From NCBI GenBank assembly GCA_039028975.1, contig JBCCHB010000077.1:1-64000 (forward strand): a DNA stretch of 64,000 bases, written 5' to 3'. This stretch comes from JAHBNG01 sp039028975 (GTDB lineage: Bacteria; Chloroflexota; Anaerolineae; Caldilineales; Caldilineaceae). Position numbers and translations under genes: made by a program. The first letter of the stretch is position 1. Every line of letters starts with the position of its first letter. The notes below the pieces were generated by a model. It was given only the letters and a program-made list of their open reading frames with translations, ran no database searches and had not been told where the DNA came from. Positions 25,324-35,618 of the stretch are shown here, one piece after another.

Positions 25324-26631
25324 ATGAAAATATTATTTATTGTTCCATATGCCCCCAATCTGATCCGAGTCCGTCCTTATCAGCTAATTCGCACGCTGGC
25401 AAAGCAAGAGCATCAATTAACGGTACTCACGTTTTGGCATCAGGAGGAAGAGCTTTCTGAGCTAGATAGGCTGCGCGCCCTTGGTGTTGAAGTGATTTTA
25501 CATCGCATACCCTTGCTGCGCTCGGCATGGAACTGTTTACAGGCGGTACCGAGCCAGATACCATTACAATCAGTCTACTGCTGGTCTCCACTAGGAATTC
25601 GGTCCTTACAGCAGCTGATCCGCAGCCGCTCATTTGATGTTGTACATGTTGAGCATTTGCGCGGCGCACGCTACGGGATTGAGCTGAAAAAGTACCTCTC
25701 TCAACTTAACAAAAGCCTGCCCGTTGTCTGGGATAGTGTGGACTGTATTAGCCACCTATTTGCTCAAGCATCAGCCAGTAGCCGTAGCCTGAAGGGGCGA
25801 TTGATGACTTCGTTAGAGCTAGGTCGCACCCAACAATATGAGGGATGGTTGGTCAATCAGTTCGATCACACAGTTGTCACATCGAAGGTCGATGCAGAGA
25901 TGTTAGGCAACTTAGCCATCAAGAGCTGGGCAGATAGGAATCATCAGAATGGAACGAATCATCGTCAAAACCCTGAAAAGTGTGTTGAGGTTGTGCCGAA
26001 TGGAGTTGATCTAGACTATTTTGGGTTTAGCGACACGCCACGTGCAACAGAAACCATCGTCTTTACAGGCAAAATGAGTTATCACGCCAATATCACAGCA
26101 GCAAAGGCTCTGATTCAAGAGATTATGCCCATTGTTTGGGCGCAAAAACCGAATACGCAGGTGCAGATCGTGGGGAAGGATCCCCCGACCGAGATAGTGG
26201 CTTTAGCGAATAAAGATTCACAGAACTCAGCCCATTCGAGTCTGCCGAATAGGATAGAGATAACTGGTACCGTACCAGATATGAATACCTATTTGCAACA
26301 GGCCACCATTTCTGTTGTCCCCATTCAGTACGGAGCAGGGATTCAAAACAAAATATTGGAAGCCATGGCGTGTGGCGCGCCAGTTGTATCGAGCCGTCAG
26401 GCCGCGGCAGGGCTAAATGAGCAATCTCAAAGTGCCATGGTAATTGCCGACAATCATCAGACGTTTGCCCAAGCGCTCCTCGATTTATTGGAGAATCCAG
26501 AGCATCGTAAGAGGTTGAGCAAAGCCGGGCGTCAATATGTGGAGGACCATTACGCGTGGTCTGTTGCTGGTCAACGACTAGAGTCGATTTACACCACCTC
26601 AATTCAGAATGCCCAGCGGCAGTCGTATTAG
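25324..26631 (+). CDS. family 4 glycosyltransferase
   Basis: A 435-residue GT-B enzyme related to the upstream GT4 gene at 23689. It begins MKILFIVPYAPNLIRVRPYQLI. The C-terminal domain shows TIVFTGKMSYHANITAAKAL, IVGKDPP, VPIQYGAGIQNKILEAMACGAPVV-type donor binding and SSRQAAAGL. The proximity of element D leaves only eight bases before ATG 25324 and no clear Shine-Dalgarno site. The stop TAG lies in TATTAGGAACGAGAG, matching a family E terminus. Confidence 0.86.
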   Translation: MKILFIVPYAPNLIRVRPYQLIRTLAKQEHQLTVLTFWHQEEELSELDRLRALGVEVILHRIPLLRSAWNCLQAVPSQIPLQSVYCWSPLGIRSLQQLIRSRSFDVVHVEHLRGARYGIELKKYLSQLNKSLPVVWDSVDCISHLFAQASASSRSLKGRLMTSLELGRTQQYEGWLVNQFDHTVVTSKVDAEMLGNLAIKSWADRNHQNGTNHRQNPEKCVEVVPNGVDLDYFGFSDTPRATETIVFTGKMSYHANITAAKALIQEIMPIVWAQKPNTQVQIVGKDPPTEIVALANKDSQNSAHSSLPNRIEITGTVPDMNTYLQQATISVVPIQYGAGIQNKILEAMACGAPVVSSRQAAAGLNEQSQSAMVIADNHQTFAQALLDLLENPEHRKRLSKAGRQYVEDHYAWSVAGQRLESIYTTSIQNAQRQSY

Positions 26632-26677
26632 GAACGAGAGTAACTTTTCATGTTACGAACTCTAACAAAATGGAGCT

Positions 26678-28051
26678 ATGATGCGTCAAAGCCTTGGTTG
26701 GATAATTCTTGTCGCCGTCATCCTACGTGTGGCTGCGGCACTATACATGGGAAACATTGTTGTCCCTCTCCCTGGTATCCATGACCAGATCTCCTACCAC
26801 GGTTTGGCCCAACGAGTATTGGATGGGTATGGATTTAGTTTTGGTGAAATTCACTGGCCAGGTACAGCCGCCGGAGAACCGACAGCCCATTGGAGTTACC
26901 TCTATACGCTATTTCTGACCGTGACGTACCTCATTGCAGACGTAAATCCGATTGTCCCACGTATTTTGCAGGCTGTTGTGGTGGGTATCCTCTATCCCTG
27001 GCTGACTTGGCGGATCGGTTGCACCTTATTTGGCTCCCGCGCGGGTCTGATTGCTGCTGCATTGAGTGCAATTTATTTCTACTTCGTCTACTATGCGGCT
27101 TCGTTGATGACAGAGCCATTTTACATTTTAGGCATTCTGTGGACCATTGATTGTGCATTGCGAATGACCCGCACGCATTCTCACGATGCCTCTGTAGCAG
27201 ATCCCAGTAGCCAGAAAATGCTACCAACCCGAATGCAATGGCTTGAGTTAGGCCTAGCGTTGGGATTTACCCTTCTTTTGCGTCAAGTATATCTGCTTTT
27301 TGTTCCCTTTTTGATTCTGTGGATCTGGTGGAACTCAGGTAGCAATATCGAAGAGGCACACCAGTCCGGTCGTCGCTCGGTCGCGTCTAGGATCATTAAT
27401 CGACAAGCAGTGGTTGGGGCGATGCAAACGCTTATAGTCCTAGGTATCATGATTTTGCCCTGGACCATACGTAACTACCTGGCATTTGACACCTTTGTCC
27501 CTATCAATACGAACTCTGGCTTTGCTTTTTTTTGGGGGAACCATCCTATCTATGGAACCGAGTTTCCTGGGGTGCTCCCCTCAGAAGGGCCATCATACCA
27601 AGAGCTGATTCCCGCTGAGTTACGCGTGCTCAATGAGGCACAGCTTGATAAAGCATTGTTGCAGAAGGGGCTTACTTTTATCCAAGACGATCCGATTCGT
27701 TATCTTTGGCTCTCTCTCAGTCGCATCAAGATCTATTTTAAATTTTGGCCCTCAACTGACTCCAGCATGATCAGCAATGTGGCTCGGGTTGGCTCATTTG
27801 GCCTTATGTTGCCATTTATGCTCTGGGGGTTGTGGCTGGCGATTAGGGATGCCTGGAGGCAACCACCGAGTGTCAATCGGGCTGGCATTGTACTTTTGCT
27901 GATGTTTGGCTTGATCTACACGCTGATACATGTGCTCATCTGGACATTGATCCGATACCGCCTACCCGTCGATGCGGTGCTGCTTGTTTTCGCTGGATAC
28001 GCGATGCATCGCAGCATTTTACCGCTCATCAACCAGAAATGGAAGATGTAG
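26678..28051 (+). CDS. polytopic glycosyltransferase, GT39/ArnT (PMT_2)-like
   Basis: A 457-residue membrane protein with about ten hydrophobic segments. The first periplasmic loop has the acidic motif GIHDQISYHGLAQRVLDG, equivalent to the DE/DD catalytic loop of ArnT/PMT enzymes that use polyprenyl-phosphate sugars. WTIRNYLAFDTFVPINTNSGFAFFWGNHP is a typical later loop. Start is ATG 26678 or the adjacent ATG 26681, the latter better spaced from TGGAG. It would transfer a sugar on the outer face of the membrane. The last 33 bases overlap the convergent glycoside hydrolase gene. Confidence 0.8.
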   Translation: MMRQSLGWIILVAVILRVAAALYMGNIVVPLPGIHDQISYHGLAQRVLDGYGFSFGEIHWPGTAAGEPTAHWSYLYTLFLTVTYLIADVNPIVPRILQAVVVGILYPWLTWRIGCTLFGSRAGLIAAALSAIYFYFVYYAASLMTEPFYILGILWTIDCALRMTRTHSHDASVADPSSQKMLPTRMQWLELGLALGFTLLLRQVYLLFVPFLILWIWWNSGSNIEEAHQSGRRSVASRIINRQAVVGAMQTLIVLGIMILPWTIRNYLAFDTFVPINTNSGFAFFWGNHPIYGTEFPGVLPSEGPSYQELIPAELRVLNEAQLDKALLQKGLTFIQDDPIRYLWLSLSRIKIYFKFWPSTDSSMISNVARVGSFGLMLPFMLWGLWLAIRDAWRQPPSVNRAGIVLLLMFGLIYTLIHVLIWTLIRYRLPVDAVLLVFAGYAMHRSILPLINQKWKM

Positions 28052-30628
28052 CGAGAAAAAGGGCCTAACCGTGGGTGTGGTTAGTGGGGTGGCTGTCGAG
28101 TGGGGAGTCGCTGTCACATGGGGAGTGGCTGTAGATAACGGTGTGGGCGTGGGTGTTGCAGTTTCTGTCAGATCGATTGGACTTTGGTTGACAATTTTGA
28201 ATGCTCTATCGTCTGTTAGATTGTTAATCGTCAGGGATAGTGTGCCAGTGATAGTGGAAGTAATGGTTGTAGTAGCCACAGTCCCAACATACGTATCCCA
28301 AGTTTCTAAAGCATATTGGGTATTCGGCTGAAAGCCCGCAATGGTGACCGTATCATTTACCGGGCTTACGCCAACGGTATTGATCACGTTTCGGAAGTGG
28401 TGATTCTTGTTTTGGACCCAGAGGTGAGCATTGTAGTTACGTAGATCCTTTTGGCCCCAGGCTCGTAAATTTGGGTCGCTAGTGGTGGCTCCCAGCGGTT
28501 GATATTGCTCGTTATTTAGCGGAACCGTTTTGATAAAGTCAAAGTAGGTTTTGAAGATGGGGCGCAGGTCTCTAGATTGATTGTATATGTGGGCAGTGTC
28601 GTACCAGTAGCTCTCAATCAATCCACCGGAATCAATTTGAGACCAGACAAGGTTATGGAGCCAAATTCCTTGGGTGTCAGCCAAAACTTCATCAGAGAGA
28701 CCTGTTTCGCCACGGATGAGCGGTTTGTTGGCACCTTGGGGCTGGCGTGCACCATAGAGTAGGCTGAGTGAGTTGTGGTATGCGGCCACATCCGTTTTGC
28801 CATCCAAATATTCGTGAATGTCGGCATAGTCAAGATTGGGATAGTTGGGGTTGTTCCAAAAGTTGGAACCTGGGAATGTACTCCACATTGAGGTCGAAAC
28901 TAGATGTTTGTTGGGATGGGTATGGTTGCAGTTTTGTGCATCACCCGTGCCTATGGCTTGATCAAATACGCGGCAGTGCATGTATTTTCCAAACTCGTCG
29001 GCCAGATTGTGATGTCGCTTGTCGTTGGGGTCTCCCTCATTGAGCAGTTCCCAGGAGTGAATATTGGGTGAATAACCCCAGCGGGCTTGAACATAACGCC
29101 AATAGGCCTGCTGAAGCCAGCGGGTTTTATTGACGGTACGGTTAGGACCATAAAAATTTGCGTTATTGTTGGCAGTCGGGTTGCTTAGAATGCCCTTGTC
29201 GTCGATTCGATTGAAGATCCAGTCGTTCTTTTCGTGGAGGACAATGGTGAAGTAAACATCGTGTTGATGAGCTAGATCAAGAACAAGATCAAACGCATAA
29301 GCGTTACGTTGATCAAAATAGGTATGTTGGTCGAATGTGGGTTTTTGGATAATGTTGGGTCCAAACGCGTTATTCCCCACAATTTCTCTTACCGAGATGC
29401 GTTCAATATAGAAGTTGGCCCCGGGATCTCCTGGATTGGCGACGGTCATATTTTCAGCAACGATGTAGAGACGTCCCATGAAGTCACTGTCGCCAGAATT
29501 GAAGGTGCCAGAAAGTATCTGCCAATCGCTGGTGTCACTGTTGACATGTGGTGAAATAATCGTACCGTTACCAGGGGTGTAGCAGCGTTTAGTCCAATCA
29601 TTATCATCCCAAAGCCAGCCACCTAATTTGAGCACAAGGCCGTGCGGTTGGGATTCATACCCAGGCAGTTTGATATAATTGGCACTGTTTTTGGCTTTGT
29701 ATTTGATGTCAATCTGGTACGCTGTATTGGGCTTCAAAGGCGGTGCGGGTGTTTCCCAAGCGTTAAAGATACACTTATCCCAGCCTGACGTATCGAATTT
29801 CGTCACAATGTCAGAACCTGGCCCTGCTTCCTCTAGCGAAAGCAAATTATTGGGCAGATAGCCGTTGCCATAATGAATGCGCCAAGGTTGCCACTCGGTA
29901 CCGAAGATGGACCATTGAGAGAGCCAAATTCGCGCCAATTGAATGCCATTGGCCTGCATTATTTGAAAATTCGCCTGGTTCTCCTGAATGGGATTCTCCC
30001 AGCTAACATGGTTGTAGTTCATGTTGTAGCCCAAGGCAGGAAAGTAGAGGCCATTGCTATGTTGAAAGTAACGGGCATCCGGAGAGACTTGGATGAAGCC
30101 AGGGTGAGTTCCCGATGCAACAGTAAAGGTTTGTACTGAAGAGTGAACAAGACCATTCTGGTCTTCCGCTTTCAGCCGGTATTGCCATTGGCCCACTTGG
30201 TCGGGTGCCAAGCGGACTTTCCAAGCATACCCTTCAGTAGGATAGAGCCAATCTTTGTTCTGCTTAACCTGATATTCGAACCCTTGAAAGTAGAAAGCGG
30301 GTTGGATGTAGCTCACCCCCTGCGGATCGGTGAAGATGGCGTCGACAGAAATTCCCTGGGACGGTATCAGACCATTGGGCGGGTTGGAATCGTAGGGAAA
30401 TTGTGGGTGGGTGGCGGATGTAGTGACTTGAAAGGTGATTTCAAATTTTTCGTTGATAGGAATTGCTTGGTTTGGGTGCTCGGTGCGATTGTCGCTAATC
30501 TGAACGATAGCAGGTTCAGACTGGGCATGAATTGGCGATACAACGAAGACCACCAGAATTGATGTCGTCAGCAATAGGGTAAGCAATAGAGTAAGCAATA
30601 TAGGCGTGTAAAAGGTTCGGGGTTTCAT
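28019..30628 (-). CDS. secreted DUF5060-type glycoside hydrolase with Thr-Pro linker
   Basis: An 869-residue exported protein. A signal peptide covers residues 1-35 (hydrophobic LLTLLLTLLLTTSILVVFVV, cut near AQS). Residues 40-170 match a DUF5060-like beta domain, then a TIM-barrel region starts at PDARYFQHSNGLYFPALGYN. E531 in WELLNEGD is the probable acid/base and E641 in PLIRGETGLS the probable nucleophile, as in clan GH-A enzymes. A carbohydrate-binding-like insertion lies near residues 240-400. The tail has a TP-rich linker and ends PFFSLHLPFLVDER. It probably trims or degrades extracellular polysaccharide; the substrate is unknown. Confidence 0.75.
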   Translation of the reverse strand: MKPRTFYTPILLTLLLTLLLTTSILVVFVVSPIHAQSEPAIVQISDNRTEHPNQAIPINEKFEITFQVTTSATHPQFPYDSNPPNGLIPSQGISVDAIFTDPQGVSYIQPAFYFQGFEYQVKQNKDWLYPTEGYAWKVRLAPDQVGQWQYRLKAEDQNGLVHSSVQTFTVASGTHPGFIQVSPDARYFQHSNGLYFPALGYNMNYNHVSWENPIQENQANFQIMQANGIQLARIWLSQWSIFGTEWQPWRIHYGNGYLPNNLLSLEEAGPGSDIVTKFDTSGWDKCIFNAWETPAPPLKPNTAYQIDIKYKAKNSANYIKLPGYESQPHGLVLKLGGWLWDDNDWTKRCYTPGNGTIISPHVNSDTSDWQILSGTFNSGDSDFMGRLYIVAENMTVANPGDPGANFYIERISVREIVGNNAFGPNIIQKPTFDQHTYFDQRNAYAFDLVLDLAHQHDVYFTIVLHEKNDWIFNRIDDKGILSNPTANNNANFYGPNRTVNKTRWLQQAYWRYVQARWGYSPNIHSWELLNEGDPNDKRHHNLADEFGKYMHCRVFDQAIGTGDAQNCNHTHPNKHLVSTSMWSTFPGSNFWNNPNYPNLDYADIHEYLDGKTDVAAYHNSLSLLYGARQPQGANKPLIRGETGLSDEVLADTQGIWLHNLVWSQIDSGGLIESYWYDTAHIYNQSRDLRPIFKTYFDFIKTVPLNNEQYQPLGATTSDPNLRAWGQKDLRNYNAHLWVQNKNHHFRNVINTVGVSPVNDTVTIAGFQPNTQYALETWDTYVGTVATTTITSTITGTLSLTINNLTDDRAFKIVNQSPIDLTETATPTPTPLSTATPHVTATPHSTATPLTTPTVRPFFSLHLPFLVDER

Positions 30629-30734
30629 TGTCTTGAATGAGGTCCAAATAGGTCTAGCAAAGTGCTCGAGCGTGAGTTTCTATACGAAGTAGGTTGCGGT
30701 ATTCTAGTAAATAATACAGCCAAAAATCAACATT

Positions 30735-33710
30735 ATGAAAATAATCTCAACGATCATATGTGGTTTCGTTGTCAGCTTAAGTATTCTACTCCCATCTGTT
30801 GCCAGCGCCGATTGGCCCATGGCTGGAGCCAACCACATGCGGACCTCTGCCGTCCAGGAAGAAGTAAAGGGGGAGATTGACATTGACTGGTATCGCCCTA
30901 TTGAACCATACATTCCTCAAAATGTTCAGCTCATTGCGGCCCATGATCTCATTTATGTGGCCACGTCAGCGGGGCTTTATGCCTTTGAATACGATACAGG
31001 TGATCGAGCGTGGGTTTACGCCACCGAAATGCCGGTGGGCAATTCTCCGACCATAGACGGGGAGGACTTATATTTACCCAGTTACGACGGTAGAATCCAC
31101 CATCTAAACGCCATCACTGGCCAGCTAATTGGTTACTCACCTCGTGCGTCGTCTGGATTTTCAGTCAACCCACTTGTGCTGGATGGCATCGTCTATGCTG
31201 GCAACCGCAACGGGTACTTCTATGCTTGGGATCCTAATTCAACTGATGAATGGCAGTGGCAATTTCCAGCGGCAGACCAAGAGCCCCTTGGGTCAATTCT
31301 CTTTTCGCCTGCATACGCTGACGGGGAGCTATATTTTGCATCGAATGACTCCCATGCTTATGCCATCACCACCTCTGGCACACTCAAATGGAAATCATCT
31401 AAACTTCCGGGTTCAGGGTTTCATTCCTGGTGGCCTGTAATCTATCAAGACAAGGTCATCCTAGCTGGCAGCCACAACTACTATATCGGCAGCACCATGA
31501 CGGACAATGACAATGCTGGTTTTAATCAGTCGGAGCGGGAAGACATCTTCCCACCTGGTACTGCCGACTCTGGAGACGATCGCTTTCTTGGTACCCTTGG
31601 CACCAAAGCCGGGGATTGGGCTTCCGGCACCACGACCATGGATCTAGACAAAGCCATCGATCACATGGAGCAAAAACCCTGGCGCCGCACTATGTTCTTT
31701 CTCAATCGTTCGGATGGTCAAGAGATCCAATTTGACTTGGATAACGATGGAACCCCCGAATACGCGCCCATCCTTTGGGCAGGTACCCGCTCTGGCAACC
31801 GCTATCCCCCCATTGTTGGCCATGATGATGTTCTATACTTCAAAATGATGACAGCCAAACGCCCTCACGTTTCTAGTGGCGAGGGTCATACAGTAGGCTG
31901 GACTACCGAAGCGCCCTACGCAGCTGTTTTGGGTGGGCTTGGTGCCAATGATGAACCCGAAGCCATCTCTATTGGCGGGGGCGTTATGTATCGCTCGCTC
32001 TGTTGCGATCGGTTGACAAGTTGGACCGAATATAGAAATGGTAGCAATAATGATAAGGACACCATTTGGGACTATAGCAATCCCCTTTACCAAAAAGCGC
32101 CTAATTATGACCCGATGTGGACCGAAATCATAGAAGGGCAGACCAATGTTCGACTTGTCGGTTTATATGGCAACTACAATGGCACCTACCACAATCATGG
32201 GGATCAGAATCCCATCATTCCTTACAAAGGTCGACTCTACATTCACCGCTCCAATTCTCTTCTCTCTATGACACCTAACTCGCCAACTGCGACTAGGTTG
32301 CCTTTAGTTTTGGCACCAACCCGTCCTACAGATACCATCCCCCTTCGACCCGTTTCTCAGCTACAAAGTGCGTTAGAGACCCAGATTCAAAAGATTCTTG
32401 ACACAGGCCATCTCCAACCTGCCTATATCAATAACGGCCAATTTTCGTTTTTTGATGATATCTACCGCTATTTTGAGTCACCAGCCCACACCTTTTGGGT
32501 CCTTTCCAGGGCAATACCTCATATCCCTGCCGATATGCAAAGAGGGGTCCTAGATTACCTTCAAGCTGAAAACATCAACTATAGCCCATCAACCATTGCT
32601 CGCATCGGCATGTTAGAAGGAACACAACGAGTTCCCTATACGATTCCGCCCGAAGTCTTGGCAGAAATTCCGGTTCATCTGGAAAGGGAAGAGCTATACT
32701 TTGAAAAATCGACGTGGGCAGGCTGGGGAACACCTTGGGAAAATTTCCTTCCACAACAGAACATCTATGCACTGTGGAAGTATGCTCAAGTTAGCGGAGA
32801 GGCGGAAACGATTCTTGAATCAGTTCGAGGCAAAGCCCTTACTTATGTTCCACGAGGAGACGGCTACTACCAAGACAAAATCTATTACCAACATATGCAT
32901 ATCGCTGGTCTCGTTGGCTATTTGAATCTTCAAGCAATGGTTGGTGAGCCAGACGATCCAGCTGTACGCAGCGAGCTTGACCGCCTTTTAACCCTTAGAT
33001 CGGATAGTTTCTCGGTAGACTCTTCCAGGCAATACCCCATCTCTGGATGGACACAAGAAAAGATCTGGAGCATGTTGAACATCTCCCGGAATTTTATGTG
33101 GATGACGCCGGAACTTGCTGAACATTTCCGGAGCACTATCCCACTAAAAATTCAAGGTTCCTTTGATGAGAATAACTATGTAGCGCCGTATTGGTTTGTC
33201 TCCCGATTCGAGTCGACTTCTGGCGAGGGGGTTGTCCAACATCTTTACGATCCTTGGGCCATGTTCCAAGCGAAGACCATGCTTCTTCAACAGCCCTACA
33301 ATGACATTGAACCTTATCTAGACGCGCCCGCATTCCCTGTTGGCGACTACTTCTACATCCACAACCTCATCTCGGCCATTGAAGCTTCTCAAGGGTATCT
33401 GGCTCCAGAAATTACGCCCATCCCTACCCCCGCTACACCTATACCGCCATCCATTACGCCGTCCACCACGCCACTCACTACCCCTACTACGTCTACAATT
33501 CCGCCGCTTGATTCCACACTCGTCCCTCATTCTACTACGACACCGTTACCGCTACAGACGCCAACTGAGACGCCTACCCCGATTCACTCTCCAGTTCCTA
33601 TACCGCCTGGAAGATCAGGATCCGATCCGGTATTGATACCAATTATGAAGCTTGGCAACATCGAGATAACGCTTGTCTTGGGGCTGCTCCTTAACGAAGT
33701 AAAACCTTAG
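30735..33710 (+). CDS. secreted quinoprotein-like beta-propeller protein with Thr-Pro-rich tail
   Basis: A 991-residue exported protein. The signal peptide is MKIISTIICGFVVSLSILLPSVASA. Residues 27-500 hold PQQ-type propeller repeats: YVATSAGLYAFEYDTGDRAW, LYLPSYDGRIHHLNAITGQL, VYAGNRNGYFYAWDP and LYFASNDSHAYAITTSGTLKW. Residues 500-880 are a helical domain with conserved WGTPWENFLPQQNIYALW. A Ser/Thr/Pro-rich segment follows (about 890-960), then DPVLIPIMKLGN. Cys or enzyme motifs for PQQ dehydrogenases are not evident, so the propeller may be structural. Divergent from the hydrolase gene, 106 bases apart. Confidence 0.6.
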   Translation: MKIISTIICGFVVSLSILLPSVASADWPMAGANHMRTSAVQEEVKGEIDIDWYRPIEPYIPQNVQLIAAHDLIYVATSAGLYAFEYDTGDRAWVYATEMPVGNSPTIDGEDLYLPSYDGRIHHLNAITGQLIGYSPRASSGFSVNPLVLDGIVYAGNRNGYFYAWDPNSTDEWQWQFPAADQEPLGSILFSPAYADGELYFASNDSHAYAITTSGTLKWKSSKLPGSGFHSWWPVIYQDKVILAGSHNYYIGSTMTDNDNAGFNQSEREDIFPPGTADSGDDRFLGTLGTKAGDWASGTTTMDLDKAIDHMEQKPWRRTMFFLNRSDGQEIQFDLDNDGTPEYAPILWAGTRSGNRYPPIVGHDDVLYFKMMTAKRPHVSSGEGHTVGWTTEAPYAAVLGGLGANDEPEAISIGGGVMYRSLCCDRLTSWTEYRNGSNNDKDTIWDYSNPLYQKAPNYDPMWTEIIEGQTNVRLVGLYGNYNGTYHNHGDQNPIIPYKGRLYIHRSNSLLSMTPNSPTATRLPLVLAPTRPTDTIPLRPVSQLQSALETQIQKILDTGHLQPAYINNGQFSFFDDIYRYFESPAHTFWVLSRAIPHIPADMQRGVLDYLQAENINYSPSTIARIGMLEGTQRVPYTIPPEVLAEIPVHLEREELYFEKSTWAGWGTPWENFLPQQNIYALWKYAQVSGEAETILESVRGKALTYVPRGDGYYQDKIYYQHMHIAGLVGYLNLQAMVGEPDDPAVRSELDRLLTLRSDSFSVDSSRQYPISGWTQEKIWSMLNISRNFMWMTPELAEHFRSTIPLKIQGSFDENNYVAPYWFVSRFESTSGEGVVQHLYDPWAMFQAKTMLLQQPYNDIEPYLDAPAFPVGDYFYIHNLISAIEASQGYLAPEITPIPTPATPIPPSITPSTTPLTTPTTSTIPPLDSTLVPHSTTTPLPLQTPTETPTPIHSPVPIPPGRSGSDPVLIPIMKLGNIEITLVLGLLLNEVKP

Positions 33711-33944
33711 TACTCCAACAAGACATTGTCATTTCGAGGCACCCATGGGGATCCCCGAGAGAGAAATCTTGTGCTTTCTCGGGTGAAGCGTAAGATTTCT
33801 CCTCGTTCTTCCCTTTGGCTCCGCTCAGGGCAGGCTCAGAAATAGCGCGTTTCAACCCTCTCGAACGATTAACCTGTTTTCCTCGCATATGAACCATGCC
33901 AATAATTTATACTCCGCAATCAGTAGACCGCCATTTGAACCTAG

Positions 33945-34075
33945 GAAGCTGTCGGAAAAGGGTTCGAACGTGTCATTCTGAAAGAGCAGAGCGACTGAAG
34001 AATCTGCATTTTTCGCTCAAACGCCCTTGAGATTCTTCGTCGCGAACTCCTCAGAATGACTTTCCAGACAGCTTC
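33945..34075. repeat. family C inverted-repeat element
   Basis: About 131 bases with nested inverted pairs: GAAGCTGTCGGAAA (33945) with TTTCCAGACAGCTTC (ending 34075), GTCATTCTGA (33972) with TCAGAATGAC (34051-34060), and GAAGAATCT (33997) with AGATTCTTC (34030). The right arm provides the last codons and stop of the minus-strand gene. Upstream, 33720-33830 holds another palindromic tract with GAGAAATCTT and AAGATTTCTC; no gene is seen in 33711-34050. Confidence 0.7.
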
Positions 34076-35355
34076 TCAGGTAGCCCAAGGTGACCAGAGA
34101 GGCTATCGTTCGATTGGGGTCTCTTGGTAATCTGTTGACCAGATTGCTGTATATCAAGCATAGGCATATTCTGAATTTCATATGGAATACAGTCTAGCTG
34201 TACTGCGCTGCAACTGTCTACAATGTAGCCGTAGCGGTCCGTATAGCCAGACGCTGAAATAGTACGTTGTTGCACGGGAGAGTTAAGGGCTGTCCCATTG
34301 GCTAAGACACGCCGCCTGGCAAGTGAAAATTGCTCGGCTTGAACGGATTGAATGAGCAATTCCGTATTCGATCCATTTGTATCACAATCACTGCCTGAAC
34401 AGTCCGATGCAAAGAGTAACAAATCATTTGGATGAATTGAGGACCATTTATTTTCAGATAGCATGACAAAACCAAAGAAATTGTTGTGCTTCGTTGAATT
34501 ACCTAGAGCATACGCTCTAGCTTCATCCTGACTAACTTCATAAAGGGGTTGATGAAGTAGGTTAAACGTTTTTGGCTGCAAGATCTCGTTGTCGAACTCG
34601 TTTGGTTTGTTGCTGACTATCGGACTCAAGTCCAGCCAGCCACCACGTCGGATAAGGCCATATTGACCTCCACTGTGCTTGACCCGCACTTCAGCCCAGA
34701 AGGAGTGGTGAGAAGCGAAAGCCTCCGGTTGCTCTGTGGTAGTGCGATAGTGAATCCGGAAATCGGTAATGCAGGGTTCAGCTTTGCAGGGAAGTCCATT
34801 GCGTACTAACCAACTATACTCGCCGTGTTGATTGGCGTACTCTGCCATGATTGGTTCGACCAAATACTCTGGACTATAATTATTCGAGTGAGTAACCGCT
34901 TGCCATGGGTATGCCAGCTTGCCATCTGCCCACTCGGTATACTCAGTGCCAAAAATGCGATCAACTTCGCGTGGATCATCATAGCGCTCCTTGATGTAGA
35001 GGCATCCTTGTTCTGCATTCCATGCATGATGAGATTTGGCACGGTAATGCAAAGTACAGAAGGACGGATCTAAGTAAGAACCGATTACAGCCTCTCCAAA
35101 GCGGAAAGTAGATTCATAACCGTTGGTTTCGTCCACATGCGCACCTGCGGATGCGGAGCGAATGGAGATGTAACGCGACAAAACGTTGCGAACGGCTCGA
35201 AATGGCTTATAGACATCGATTAATGTAAGGTACCCCAGTGGCTCTGTCTGCTCTTGAGCCTTAGAGAACTCACCCACAAATAAAATGCTTATGACACATA
35301 GGACTACGACTGCAAGGCTGGCTATCCGAAATATTGGGTACTTTATCCTGTTCAT
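34051..35355 (-). CDS. exported protein of unknown function; C-terminus supplied by a repeat element
   Basis: About 434 residues. The second Met (35355) is preferred because GGAG lies eight bases before it; an in-frame ATG at 35373 also exists. The N-terminus MNRIKYPIFRIASLAVVVLCVISILFVG is a signal peptide or anchor, cut near SKAQEQ. The mature part has several cysteines in pairs (FCTLHY, GCLYIKERY, PCKAEPC, DCSGSDCD), suggesting extracytoplasmic disulfides. No family was recognised. The last codons EKLSGKSF and the stop fall inside family C element 33945-34075, so the original end was probably replaced. Confidence 0.55.
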   Translation of the reverse strand: MNRIKYPIFRIASLAVVVLCVISILFVGEFSKAQEQTEPLGYLTLIDVYKPFRAVRNVLSRYISIRSASAGAHVDETNGYESTFRFGEAVIGSYLDPSFCTLHYRAKSHHAWNAEQGCLYIKERYDDPREVDRIFGTEYTEWADGKLAYPWQAVTHSNNYSPEYLVEPIMAEYANQHGEYSWLVRNGLPCKAEPCITDFRIHYRTTTEQPEAFASHHSFWAEVRVKHSGGQYGLIRRGGWLDLSPIVSNKPNEFDNEILQPKTFNLLHQPLYEVSQDEARAYALGNSTKHNNFFGFVMLSENKWSSIHPNDLLLFASDCSGSDCDTNGSNTELLIQSVQAEQFSLARRRVLANGTALNSPVQQRTISASGYTDRYGYIVDSCSAVQLDCIPYEIQNMPMLDIQQSGQQITKRPQSNDSLSGHLGLPEKLSGKSF

Positions 35356-35518
35356 GTGAACAACTCCATTCATACTAAACTCATTTTAAGAACCAATGAC
35401 CTATAGCACCTTTTATTCGCTATCTGCTACGACACATCTTTCGCTAGTATATACCATTGCCATCATTATGAAACCATGACTCCACGTTGCCCTTACTACG
35501 AGTCGAGACTTATGTTTG

Positions 35519-35570
35519 TACGTAAAGTCATACGTAAAGTCATACGTAAAGTCATACGTAAAGTCATACG
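35519..35570. repeat. tandem 12-bp repeat (TACGTAAAGTCA)4
   Basis: Four perfect copies of TACGTAAAGTCA lie at 35519-35566, followed by a partial TACG. The array is 110 bases upstream of the GNAT-VOC gene and 145 bases before the start of the minus-strand exported protein, in a gap of about 325 bases without genes. Confidence 0.95.
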
Positions 35571-35618
35571 CGAATTTATACGAGACATAGTAGATAAAAT
35601 CGTTTATTTGGTTACCGT

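Noticed and set aside
27972..28331. Plus-strand frame across the hydrolase tail
   Set aside because: It is antisense to the Thr-Pro linker of the hydrolase and has the GV-rich composition of such a shadow.
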